From assembly GCF_012676905.1 (NCBI RefSeq), contig NZ_CP051428.1, positions 2,876,001 through 2,940,000 of the forward strand: DNA of 64,000 nt, read 5' to 3'. The position numbers and the translations under genes were made by a program. Below are positions 31,728 to 40,671 of the stretch, in pieces. How positions within the stretch are numbered: position 1 is the stretch's first letter; every line of letters begins with the position of its first letter. A model generated the notes under the pieces. The model was given only the letters and a program-made list of their open reading frames with translations, did not search any database and was not told the DNA's origin. The stretch is from Paenibacillus albicereus (GTDB lineage Bacteria; Bacillota; Bacilli; Paenibacillales; Paenibacillaceae).

Positions 31728-32822
31728 TTACGTTAGTTCCATATGTTTCGCGCGAAGCTGCCCGCAGGCAGCGGCGATATCATGGCCCTGCTCGCGACGG
31801 ATCGTCGCGTTGATGCCGTTTTTCTCGAGAATGCGCTGGAACTCGAAAATGTCCTCCCGAGGCGTGCGCACGTACTTGCGCTCCGGCACATGGTTGACCG
31901 GAATGAGGTTGACGTGGCAAAGCATGCCCTGCAGCACCTCGGCCAGCTCCTGCGCATGCTCGGGACGATCGTTCGTGCCGCCGATGAGCGCGTACTCGAA
32001 CGTGATCCGGCGCCCCGTCTTGGCGATGTAGCTGCGGCAGGCGTCGATGACCTCCTGGAACGGATAGCGGCGATTGACCGGCATCAGCTTGGAGCGCAGC
32101 TCGTCGTTCGGGGCATGGATCGAGATCGCGAGGTTGATCTGGGTGTTCTCCTCCGTGAACTTGTACATGCTCGGCACGATGCCGCTCGTGGAGACGGTGA
32201 TGTGGCGCTGGCCGATGTTGAGCCCCTTGGGATGGATCATCATGCGCAGGAACGCCATCGTCGCCTCGTAGTTCTCGAACGGCTCGCCGGAGCCCATGAT
32301 GACGATGCTCGATACGCGCTGATCCTCCGGATCGAGCATCTGCTGCGCCTTGACGACCTGCGCGACGATCTCGCCCGAGGTGAGGTTGCGCTTGAGGCCG
32401 CCGAGCGTGGAGGCGCAGAACGTGCAGCCGATCCGGCAGCCGACCTGCGTCGTGACGCAGACGCTGTTGCCGTAGTTGTGGCGCATGATGACCGTCTCGA
32501 TCGCATGGTTGTCATGCAGGCCGAACAGGAACTTGACGGTGCCGTCCTTGGATTCGAAGCGCGTGATCTCGCTGAGCGTGATGAATTGGAACGAGGCGGC
32601 CAGCTTGTCCCGCAGCGGCTTGGGCAGGTTCGTCATCTCGTCGAACGAGGAGACGCGCTTGACATAGAGCCAGTCGAACAGCTGGCCGGCGCGGAACGCG
32701 GGTTCTTCTTGCTCCTTCATCCAGTCCTGCAGCTGCTCCAGGGAATAGTCATATATAAACGGCGTGTCCACGATATAAGGCTGATCGAATGCTTTCATTT
32801 TTACGAATTCAACTCGTTTCAT
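31728..32822 (-). CDS. rlmN: 23S rRNA / tRNA (adenine-C2) methyltransferase RlmN
   Basis: Radical SAM enzyme of 364 residues that methylates A2503 of 23S rRNA and A37 of some tRNAs. The iron-sulfur motif CRIGCTFC and [11 protein letters not shown] (SAM-binding region) are present; the resolving Cys is in [11 protein letters not shown] near the C-terminus. The N-terminal accessory domain ([27 protein letters not shown]) is normal. The first ATG is used; neither it nor a second ATG nine codons on has a good ribosome binding site, so the exact start is uncertain. Confidence 0.96.
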   Translation of the reverse strand: MKRVEFVKMKAFDQPYIVDTPFIYDYSLEQLQDWMKEQEEPAFRAGQLFDWLYVKRVSSFDEMTNLPKPLRDKLAASFQFITLSEITRFESKDGTVKFLFGLHDNHAIETVIMRHNYGNSVCVTTQVGCRIGCTFCASTLGGLKRNLTSGEIVAQVVKAQQMLDPEDQRVSSIVIMGSGEPFENYEATMAFLRMMIHPKGLNIGQRHITVSTSGIVPSMYKFTEENTQINLAISIHAPNDELRSKLMPVNRRYPFQEVIDACRSYIAKTGRRITFEYALIGGTNDRPEHAQELAEVLQGMLCHVNLIPVNHVPERKYVRTPREDIFEFQRILEKNGINATIRREQGHDIAAACGQLRAKHMELT

Positions 32823-32978
32823 CGTTCTTGGAGCGCAGCCGGGCGTGCCGGCTCAGGGCGCTCGTCGCTCTAGTTTACCACAAACGTCCATTCCAAGACT
32901 ACAGCCGGCCTCGCAGCCGCCTGCCGCCGGCGCAGGGGCAAGAAAAAAAGGCCGGCTCCAGGCGGCGCGGCAAAACAG

Positions 32979-33006
32979 GAAAGGACGGAGCGGCCGCTCC
33001 GTCCTT
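32979..33006 (-). terminator. Putative terminator after the LTA-synthase-like gene
   Basis: A perfect 11-bp stem AAGGACGGAGC/GCTCCGTCCTT around GGCC, followed on the minus strand by TCCTGTTTTGCC, a weak U-tract. It separates this gene from rlmN. Confidence 0.55.
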
Positions 33007-33015
33007 GTTCCAGCC

Positions 33016-34851
33016 TCAGGCTCCTGTCCCGAACAGCAGCTCCTTGGCGTAGCCCTGACCTTCCATCAGATCGAACTGGATCATCCGGTAGTCGTCCAGC
33101 AGGCGCTGCTGCTCCTCCGTCAGCGCCTGCTTGTCCAGCTCGGCGCCGCCGGCGCCGAGCGTGACTTTTTTGCCGAGGCCGGGCAGCTGCCGGCGGACCG
33201 CTTCGAGCAGCTTGTAGAACGCCGGCTGCTCCATGCCCGCATAGCGCAGCGCAAGCGGCCCGGCGAACGAAGGGCTGATCGTGCCGAGAGGCTCGCGGCC
33301 GAGCTCGTAATTCGCCAGCAGCAGCAGCGGCGTTTCATGGCGCAGCCGCTCGTCGGTCCAGCCGGCATCCTCGTAGATCTTGGCCGGCAGTCCTGGCAGA
33401 TGGTCGCCCCAGAGCACGACGAGCGTCGGCCGCTCGAGCTTCTGGATCGACTCGTTCAAGTATCGGAGCGCGCCGTCGGTATGCTTGATGCCTTCCACAT
33501 AGGTCTCCAGCTGGTCCTGAAGCGCCGGATCGACGCCCTTGGCCTCGATCGTGTTGCCGCCGTGGATGGCCTTGTTCGTGTACGGGTAGTGGTTCTGCAT
33601 CGTAACCAGATGCAGGAACAGCGGCCTGCCTTCCGCCTGCTCCAGCTCCTGCACCGCCTCCTTCATCGCCGCCATGTCGGACAGATAGCTGCGCGAGCCG
33701 AGCCACTCCCGGTTTTTCATGTCGTCCTGCCCGATGAAGCGCTCGAAGCCGAGCATCGGATACACCTGGTTGCGGCTGTAGAACGTCTTGTCGTACGGAT
33801 GCAGGGCGAGCGCGTCGTAGCCTCTTCCTTTGAGGATGCTGACGATCGAAGGCATGTCCGTCTGCTTGGTGAGGTTCTGCTGGAAAGGCACCGAGCCGTC
33901 ATGGAGCAGCGACATCGACAGCCCCGTCAGCGCCTCGAACTCGACGTTGGCCGTGCTGCCGCCGAATTCGGGGGAGAGCACGTAGCCCGCAGGCCGGGTC
34001 TGCTGCGCGCCATGCACGAACGGAACCGGGTCCTCGGCGAGCGAGTACTTCGTCATCCGCGTCGGGTCGAAGAACGCCTCGTTCATGACGAACACGATGT
34101 TCGGCGGCTCGGAAGGCGAAGCCGAGGGCGGAGCGTCCGGCAGCGAGCCGTAGCGTTTCGCGATGTCTTCCACGGCTTCTCTCCCGTAGCCCTCCGGCTC
34201 GTCGAGCAGCGCCTGGTTCAGGTTCGAGGCGAAGGCCAGCACGAAGCCGTTGTAGCGGTAGTTCGCCTTTTGGTCCCAGAAGATGTTCTGGTAGCTGAGC
34301 TTGTCGAGCAGCGCCGGATACTTGCCGCCCGCGGTCTGGACGAACAGCGCCACCGCCGTAATCGACGCCGCGGCGAGCGCGACGCGCAGCGCGAGCGGAA
34401 ACCGCAGCTTCGGGAGCTTGAAGATCATCCAGCCGAGCCCGGCCAGCACGAGCGCGGTGAGGACGAGCACGACGGGCGAGAACAGGCCGCCGGCCATCGA
34501 GGCCATCTCGGACATGTTCTTGAGCTGCAGCAGGTCCCATGGGAACAGCGGCTCTCCGGTCGCTTTCATCTTTTCGAATATGGCCAGACCGGTCAGCGCG
34601 GCGACGATGCCGACGAGCAGCGAGCCTCCGTACACGTTGCGGAACAAGGCCGCCGCGCCGCAGAGCAGGGAGAAGAAAAAGGCGCTGCCCCAGAAGAACA
34701 TCGGCAGCTGCCCCGCCGTCCAGTCCCATGCCGCTCCGGCATCGAAGCCGAGCGCGGAGGCTTGAATGTAGAAATGAAGGATCATGCCGAAAGCGTAAAG
34801 GCCCAGCAGCGTCGTCAAATGACGGGCGCCGGGACGGAACCTGCTCATCAT
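33016..34851 (-). CDS. LTA synthase family sulfatase-type membrane protein
   Basis: Phosphoglycerol-transferase-like protein of about 611 residues. Five N-terminal hydrophobic segments (from TTLLGLYAFGMILHFYI to LRVALAAASITAVALFV) are followed by a large extracellular sulfatase domain: NIVFVMNEAFFDP (metal Glu), EFGGSTANVEFEALTG with the nucleophile Thr, HPYDKTFYSRNQVYP and VVLWGDHLPG with metal-binding Asp and His. This fits LtaS-type enzymes that polymerise glycerol phosphate from phosphatidylglycerol, or related envelope modifiers. The ATG picked lies 9 nt after AGGAG; one two codons earlier is too close. It interrupts the usual rsmB-rlmN adjacency. Confidence 0.87.
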   Translation of the reverse strand: MMSRFRPGARHLTTLLGLYAFGMILHFYIQASALGFDAGAAWDWTAGQLPMFFWGSAFFFSLLCGAAALFRNVYGGSLLVGIVAALTGLAIFEKMKATGEPLFPWDLLQLKNMSEMASMAGGLFSPVVLVLTALVLAGLGWMIFKLPKLRFPLALRVALAAASITAVALFVQTAGGKYPALLDKLSYQNIFWDQKANYRYNGFVLAFASNLNQALLDEPEGYGREAVEDIAKRYGSLPDAPPSASPSEPPNIVFVMNEAFFDPTRMTKYSLAEDPVPFVHGAQQTRPAGYVLSPEFGGSTANVEFEALTGLSMSLLHDGSVPFQQNLTKQTDMPSIVSILKGRGYDALALHPYDKTFYSRNQVYPMLGFERFIGQDDMKNREWLGSRSYLSDMAAMKEAVQELEQAEGRPLFLHLVTMQNHYPYTNKAIHGGNTIEAKGVDPALQDQLETYVEGIKHTDGALRYLNESIQKLERPTLVVLWGDHLPGLPAKIYEDAGWTDERLRHETPLLLLANYELGREPLGTISPSFAGPLALRYAGMEQPAFYKLLEAVRRQLPGLGKKVTLGAGGAELDKQALTEEQQRLLDDYRMIQFDLMEGQGYAKELLFGTGA

Positions 34852-35080
34852 GCGCATCTACTCCTGTAAGCGTTGTTGGCGAGCTGTCATTTACAATAGT
34901 TTAATCTAATCGGCGGAAGGACGCCAATGAAAAAGAGCTCATCGAAGCTCGGGCGGGCGGCGTGAGACCGCTAGCGGCCGGCCTCGGTCCGGCAGCGGCA
35001 CGGACACGAGCGGGCGCGAACGGGCAAGATCCTCGACGCGCAGAAACGCGCGCCGAGACCGGTCCCGCGGTCGCAAAACC

Positions 35081-35118
35081 AAAAAAATCCCGCCTCCGAA
35101 TTGCTCGGAAGCGGGATT
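35081..35118 (-). terminator. Terminator of the priA-def-fmt-rsmB operon
   Basis: AATCCCGCTTCCGA pairs with TCGGAGGCGGGATT (one mismatch) around GCAAT and is followed by TTTTTTGGTTTT on the minus strand, 15 nt beyond the rsmB stop. Confidence 0.88.
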
Positions 35119-35133
35119 CGAAGCCAGGAACCT

Positions 35134-36536
35134 TCAGGTGGCCCGGCGCAGTCGCGCGATATAAAAGCCGTCGCTGCCGAAATGATGCGGCAGCAGCTGC
35201 AGCGAGCCGTCGAAGGCGTCTGGTGCGGCATCGCCCACTCCAGCCGCGCGCAGCGGCGCGAGCACGGATTCCGGCCAGCCGGCCGGATCGAGCGCGAATG
35301 CCGGATGGCGCTCCAAAAAGGAGGCGATCTGCGCCGAGTTCTCCTCGACGGCGATCGTGCAGGTGCTGTACAGCAGCGTGCCGCCCGGCTTGACCAGCCC
35401 GGCCGCCGCGTCGAGCAGGCGCTCCTGCAAGGCGGCGATGGCGTCGATGTCCGCCGGAGACTTGGTCCATTTGATCTCCGGCTTGCGGCGGATGACGCCG
35501 AGGCCGGAGCAAGGCGCATCCAGCAGCACGAGGTCGAACGAGGCCGGAGCGAAATGCTCCGGCAGCTCCGCCGCGTCGCCGGCGACGGCCTGGATCAGGT
35601 CGAGGCCGAGGCGGGCGGCCTGGCTTTCGACCAGCGCCTTTTTATGCGGATGCAGGTCATTGGCGACGACTTCGCCGCGTCCGTCCATCAGCTCGCCCAG
35701 ATGCGCCGACTTGCCGCCCGGAGCGGCGCAGCAGTCGAGCACGCGGAAGCCGGCCTGCGGCGCGGCCGCAGCGGCGACGATCATGGAGCTCTCGTCCTGG
35801 ATGGACCAGAGTCCTTCCGTGTAGCCGTCGGTGCCGGCCAGGTTGCCGCCGCGGTCGACGACGACGCCGGCCCACGGCGCGGCGACGGACCGTCGGGCGT
35901 CGAGCCCGGACTGACGCAGGCGCTCGAGCGCCTGCTCCGGCGTCAGCCGCAGCCGGTTGACGCGCAGGCTCCCATGCGGCGTTTCGTTGCCGGCGCGCAG
36001 CATCGCCTCGGCCGTCTCCTCCCCGTACTCCGCGATCCAGCGGCCCGCGAGCCACTCCGGATAGGAGTGTCGCAGCGACAGCCGCGTCGCGGCATCCGCC
36101 TCGGAGGCGAATTCCTCCGCCCGCAGCTCCGGCAGGCGCCGCACGGCGCTGCGCAGCACGGCGTTCAGCATGCCCGCGATGCCGGCATGTCCGCGGCGCC
36201 GGCCGATCTCGACCGCCTCGTTGACCGCCGCATGAGGCGGCACGCGGTCGAGGTAGACGAGCTGGTACAAGCTCATCCGCAGCAGCGAGAGCACCCACGG
36301 CTCCAGCTTGGCGAAGCCCTTGGCGACGAGCTGGCGCAGCCAGTGGTCCAGCGTCAGCTGCCGCTGCAGCGTGCCGTAGACGAGCTCGGTCGCGAGCCCG
36401 GCATCGGCGCGCGACAGCTCGGCCTCCTGCAGCGCGTGATGCAGCTGCAAGTTGCTGTACGCGCCGCAGCGCCTGCGGCGCCGGCTTGGCCCGGCGCCGC
36501 GCCTCGGCGGCGGCCGCCTTGCGGGCCGCCGCTCAT
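35134..36536 (-). CDS. rsmB: 16S rRNA (cytosine-C5)-methyltransferase RsmB, with disrupted N-terminal frame
   Basis: SAM-dependent enzyme making m5C967 in 16S rRNA. From GAYSNLQLHHALQEAEL onward the reading is a normal RsmB: NusB-like RNA-binding domain (ATELVYGTLQRQLTLDHWL), then the methyltransferase with VLDCCAAPGGKSAHL (SAM site), LDAPCSGLGVIRRKPEIKW (catalytic PCS motif) and LLYSTCTIAVEENSAQI (TC motif), ending GFYIARLRRAT. The natural start, an ATGA overlap with fmt, is in a different frame from this body, and the body frame has no ATG or plausible start near it (only a GTG deep inside fmt, or a TTG within the first helix). A small indel or sequencing error is likely within about 36465-36536. 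Confidence 0.88.
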
Positions 36537-37540
36537 CGGCCGCCGCCTTCGCCGGCGGCCGCGTCTGCCGCGCCCGGCTCCGCTGCGGGCGCGCCGAGCA
36601 CGGTGCCCGCAGCGAGCCGGGCACCCTTGAGCCATTCGGCCGCAGGCATCGCCCGCTTGCCGGCCGGCTGAATCTCCGTCAGCCGCAGCACGCCGCTGCC
36701 GGTCATGACGCGGATGCCGTCCGCTCCGGCATCCAGCACCTCTCCCGGCGCCGCGCCTGCCGGCCCGGGCTTGTCCTCGGGCGCGCAGGCGCGCACCTTG
36801 AACGGCTCGCCGCCGAGCAGGGTGAAGCCGCCGGCCATCGGCGACAGGCCGCGCACCTGGCGCCACAGCTCGCGCGCGCCGCGCGTCCAGTCAAGCCGCT
36901 CGTCCTCGCGCGTCAGGTTCGGCGCGTAGGTCGCTTGCGAGTCCTCCTGAGGCACGCGCGGAGCGCGCCCCGCCAGCAGATCCGGCAGCGTCTCGGCGAG
37001 CAGGCGCGCGCCCGCCTCGCTCAGCTTGGCGAACATCGTGCCGGAGTCGTCGGCGTCCAGGATCGGCACCTCGACGCGGCTGATCATGTCGCCCGTGTCG
37101 AGCCCTTCGGCCATGTACATGATCGTCACGCCCGTCTTGTCCTCGCCGTTCATGATCGAGCGCTGGATCGGCGCGCCGCCCCGGTACTCCGGCAGCAGCG
37201 AGCCGTGCACGTTGATGCAGCCCAGTCGCGGCATCTCCAGCACCGACAGCGGCAGGATCTGGCCATAGGCCGCCGTCACGATCAGCTCCGGCCCGAGCCG
37301 CCTCAGCTCCTCGACCGCCTCCGGACGGCGCAGCCGCTCCGGCTGCAGCACCGGCAGCCCGTACTCCAGCGCAGCGGCCTTGACCGGCGTCGGCGCGAGC
37401 TCCTTCTTGCGTCCCTTCGGACGGTCGGGCTGGGAGACGACGCCCACGACCTCGACGCCGAGAGCCGCCGCCTCCTCGCCCATCAGCCAGCGCAGGGAAG
37501 GCACGGCGAAATCCGGCGTGCCCATGAATACGATGCGCAT
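36533..37540 (-). CDS. fmt: Methionyl-tRNA formyltransferase
   Basis: Formylates initiator Met-tRNA using 10-formyl-tetrahydrofolate; 335 residues. Characteristic parts: MRIVFMGTPDFAVPSL at the start, AAYGQILPLSVL, the catalytic INVHGSLLPEYRGGAPIQ with Asn and His, LDTGDMI, and a C-terminal tRNA-binding domain (LWRQVRGLSPMAGGFT). The C-terminus ends in an Ala/Gly-rich tail. It starts 5 nt downstream of the def gene and overlaps the nominal rsmB ATG by 4 bp. Confidence 0.97.
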   Translation of the reverse strand: MRIVFMGTPDFAVPSLRWLMGEEAAALGVEVVGVVSQPDRPKGRKKELAPTPVKAAALEYGLPVLQPERLRRPEAVEELRRLGPELIVTAAYGQILPLSVLEMPRLGCINVHGSLLPEYRGGAPIQRSIMNGEDKTGVTIMYMAEGLDTGDMISRVEVPILDADDSGTMFAKLSEAGARLLAETLPDLLAGRAPRVPQEDSQATYAPNLTREDERLDWTRGARELWRQVRGLSPMAGGFTLLGGEPFKVRACAPEDKPGPAGAAPGEVLDAGADGIRVMTGSGVLRLTEIQPAGKRAMPAAEWLKGARLAAGTVLGAPAAEPGAADAAAGEGGGR

Positions 37541-37545
37541 CGGCC

Positions 37546-38034
37546 TCACTCCCCGTTCTCGCGGCGGTCGCGCGCAGAGCCGTCGTAGAGCTCTTCCGCA
37601 AGGTCGATGAACAGGATGCCGTTCAGATGGTCCACCTCGTGCTGGAACGCGCGCGCGAGGAAGCCTTCCGCCTCCAGCTCGAACGTCTCGCCGTCTCGGT
37701 TCTGGCCGCGCACGCGGATTTTGTTCGCCCGGCGGACATCGCCGTTCACATTCTGGATGCTCAAGCAGCCCTCGGGACCGAACTGCTCGCCCTCGCGCTC
37801 CAGAATTTCCGGATTCACCATTTCGATCAGCCCGTTGTCGTCTCCGACATCCACGACGATGACGCGCTTGGAAATGCCGATCTGCGGCGCCGCGAGGCCG
37901 ACGCCTTCCGCGTCGTACATCGTCTCGGCCATATTGGTCAGCAGCTTGTGCAGGTTGGAATTGAATTTCGTGACTTCCTTGGCGACCTCGCGCAGGACGG
38001 GGTCTGGATTTTGAACGATAAGACGGATTGCCAT
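37546..38034 (-). CDS. def: Peptide deformylase
   Basis: Metalloenzyme removing the N-formyl group from nascent proteins; 162 residues. All three signature motifs are present: EGVGLAAPQIG (motif 1), EGCLSI (motif 2, metal Cys) and QHEVDHLNGILF (motif 3, metal His pair and catalytic Glu). It is the type I short form, like B. subtilis Def. The ATG follows AAGGAAGGTG. Functionally paired with fmt immediately downstream. Confidence 0.97.
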   Translation of the reverse strand: MAIRLIVQNPDPVLREVAKEVTKFNSNLHKLLTNMAETMYDAEGVGLAAPQIGISKRVIVVDVGDDNGLIEMVNPEILEREGEQFGPEGCLSIQNVNGDVRRANKIRVRGQNRDGETFELEAEGFLARAFQHEVDHLNGILFIDLAEELYDGSARDRRENGE

Positions 38035-38067
38035 GAGTCATGCACCTTCCTTGAATGAAATCGTAGG

Positions 38068-40671
38068 CTATAGGATCATATGCGGATCGACATCGACGCT
38101 GAACAGCACGCCGCTGCGCGGCGCCTCGGCCTCGGTCTGCCGGATCGCCTCCGAGACGAGCTCGGCGGCCGGTACGGCTCCGCGGTATTTAATCATGCAC
38201 TGGAACCGGTAGCGGTCCTTGATGCGGGAGATCGGCGACGCGACCGGCCCGAGCAGCTCCAGCGCCCGCGCGCCGCTGCCGTGCAGCGGCTGCAGCACGC
38301 CGCGCTGGCCGGCCAGCTCGATCAGCCGGCGGGCGAAGCGGTCGCTCGTCGCCGACAGGCTCGCCAGCTGCTCATGCGACATCGTCACGAGGATGAGCCG
38401 GCAGAACGGCGGATAGCCCATCATCCGGCGATGCTTCATCTCCTCGGCGACGAACCCCTCGTAGTCATGCTTCTGCGAAGCGATGATCGCGTCATGCTCC
38501 GGATTGTACGTCTGGATGATGACCTCGCCCGGCAGATGGTGGCGCCCCGCGCGCCCGGCCACCTGCGTCAGCAGCTGGAACGTCCGCTCCCCCGCCCGGA
38601 AGTCGGGCAAGTTGAGCGACGTATCGGCCGCGATGACGCCGACGAGCGTCACATAAGGGAAGTCGAGCCCTTTGGCGACCATCTGCGTGCCGAGCAGCAC
38701 GTCGGCCTTGCGCTCGCCGAACAGCTTGAGCCACTTCTCATGCGCGTTCTTCTCCGTCGTCGTGTCCACGTCCATGCGGATGACGCGGATGCCGGGAAAC
38801 AGCTTGGCCAGCTCTTCTTCGACCTTCTGCGTGCCGGCGCCGAAATAGCGGATCTGCTCGCTCTCGCAGGACGGGCAGGCGCGCGGAGCCAGCTCCGCAT
38901 GGCCGCAGTAATGGCAGCGCATCGCCCGCGTCTTCTGGTGGTAGGTGAGCGAGATGTCGCAGTGCGGGCACAGCGCCGTGTAGCCGCAGGAGCGGCAGAT
39001 GACGAATGTCGAATAGCCGCGCCGGTTGAGCAGCAGCACCGACTGCTCGCCGCGCTCGAGCCGCGCCTGCAGCGCCTCGTGCAGCGCCCGGCTGAACATG
39101 GAGCGGTTGCCGCTCCTCAGCTCCTCCCTCATGTCCGTCACGGTCACCGGCGGCAGGACGCTCGCCACGGCCCGCTCGGACAAGCGCAGCAGCGCGCCTC
39201 CCGCGCCGTCCCGCGCCGCGGCCGCATAGGTTTCCAGAGACGGCGTCGCCGATCCGAGCACGACGACGGCGCCGTGCTGGCGGGCTCGCTGCACGGCGAC
39301 GTCCCGGGCATGGTACTTGGGCGTCTCCTCCTGCTTGTAGCTCGACTCATGCTCCTCGTCGATCACGATGAGGCCGAGCCGGGCGAAAGGCGCGAACACC
39401 GCGGAGCGCGCTCCGATCGCGACCTTGGCGCCGCCGCGACGGATGCGGCGCCACTCGTCGTACCGCTCGCCGCTCGAGAGGCGGCTGTGCAGGACGGCCA
39501 CCTCGTCGCCGAAGCGGCCCTTGAAGCGCTCCACCATCTGCGGCGTCAGGGAAATCTCGGGCACGAGCACGATCGCCTCGCGGCCGAGCTCGAGCGCGCG
39601 CTGGATGGACTGCATGTAGACCTCGGTCTTGCCGCTCCCCGTCACCCCGTGCAGCAGGAACGTGGCCGGAGCCGCCCGCTCCACCGCGTCCCGGATGCGT
39701 ACGAACACCTCGCGCTGCGCATCCGTCAGCGGCAGCGGAGCGGAGCGGCGGAACTCTCGGCCCGCATAGGGATCGCGCTGCTGCTCCGCCTCCTCGATGA
39801 GGATATAGCCCTTCTCCGCGAGCGCCTTGGCCGACGAGGCGTTCGCCCCGGTGTCGGCCAGCATCGCCTGCAGCGTGACCGGGCCTTCGAGCTCCAGCAC
39901 ATACTGCAGCAGCTCCTTCTGCCGCTTGGCCGTGCCGGGCAGCGCCTCCAGCGCCGCCTGCGCCGCTTCGCGGTCGAGCGGCGGATAGACGGTAAGCTGC
40001 ATGCGCACGCCGATGCGGTCGCGGATCGAGGTCTCTTCGATCAGCACGCCTTGCGCGAGCGCGCGCTTGATCGCGCCGCCCGCCTCCGGCCACCGCTCCC
40101 GCACCGCTTCGAGCTTCAGGCTGCCTTGGCGGCGAAGCTCCCGGACAAGCTCCTGCGGAAGCGTCTCGTCAGGCAGCTCCTGCCCATCCTCCTCCGGCAT
40201 GGCCCAAAACGCGGCCGATGCCATGTACGGGTTCTCGACATCAACCTGCCCGGCATCCGTCCGGGACGCCCCCGACTCGGCGGCCGCCTCGTCCGGCAGC
40301 TCCGCCTCGCCCAGCCGCAGATGCCGCTCCGCCTTGCCTTTGATCGCGGACGGCACCATCGCCTGCAGCGCCGCCGTCCACGTGCAGCAATATTTCACGC
40401 TGATCCAGCGCGCCAGCTCCACGAGATCGGGCAGCAGCGGCGGCAGCGGATCGAGCAGCTCGGCGATCGGCTTGAGCTTGGCCGGACCTTCGGCCGGCGG
40501 CTCGTCCGCCAGGCTCACGACGAATCCCTGGAGCGTGCGGCCGGCGAACGGCACGCCGACGCGGCTGCCGAGCTCGATCCACGCCCGCATGTCCGCCGGC
40601 ACCGCGTAGCTGAACGGCCGGTCCGTGCTGCGGCTCGGGACGTCGACGATGACGCCGGCGACGCGGCTCAA
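38068..40671 (-). CDS. priA: Primosomal protein N' (replication restart helicase PriA)
   Basis: DNA helicase of 867 residues that reloads the replisome at stalled forks. The N-terminal DNA-binding domain (AGVIVDVPSRSTDRPFSYAVP) is followed by a long family-typical linker, Walker A GVTGSGKTEVYM, DEEH box in IVIDEEHESSYKQ, a zinc-binding region with Cys pairs (CRSCGYTALCPHCDISL, CHYCGH, CPSCES) and QVAGRAGRH (motif VI). The start codon is TTG, overlapping the coaBC stop as TTGA. The length is slightly above the average of about 800 residues. Confidence 0.97.
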   Translation of the reverse strand: MSRVAGVIVDVPSRSTDRPFSYAVPADMRAWIELGSRVGVPFAGRTLQGFVVSLADEPPAEGPAKLKPIAELLDPLPPLLPDLVELARWISVKYCCTWTAALQAMVPSAIKGKAERHLRLGEAELPDEAAAESGASRTDAGQVDVENPYMASAAFWAMPEEDGQELPDETLPQELVRELRRQGSLKLEAVRERWPEAGGAIKRALAQGVLIEETSIRDRIGVRMQLTVYPPLDREAAQAALEALPGTAKRQKELLQYVLELEGPVTLQAMLADTGANASSAKALAEKGYILIEEAEQQRDPYAGREFRRSAPLPLTDAQREVFVRIRDAVERAAPATFLLHGVTGSGKTEVYMQSIQRALELGREAIVLVPEISLTPQMVERFKGRFGDEVAVLHSRLSSGERYDEWRRIRRGGAKVAIGARSAVFAPFARLGLIVIDEEHESSYKQEETPKYHARDVAVQRARQHGAVVVLGSATPSLETYAAAARDGAGGALLRLSERAVASVLPPVTVTDMREELRSGNRSMFSRALHEALQARLERGEQSVLLLNRRGYSTFVICRSCGYTALCPHCDISLTYHQKTRAMRCHYCGHAELAPRACPSCESEQIRYFGAGTQKVEEELAKLFPGIRVIRMDVDTTTEKNAHEKWLKLFGERKADVLLGTQMVAKGLDFPYVTLVGVIAADTSLNLPDFRAGERTFQLLTQVAGRAGRHHLPGEVIIQTYNPEHDAIIASQKHDYEGFVAEEMKHRRMMGYPPFCRLILVTMSHEQLASLSATSDRFARRLIELAGQRGVLQPLHGSGARALELLGPVASPISRIKDRYRFQCMIKYRGAVPAAELVSEAIRQTEAEAPRSGVLFSVDVDPHMIL

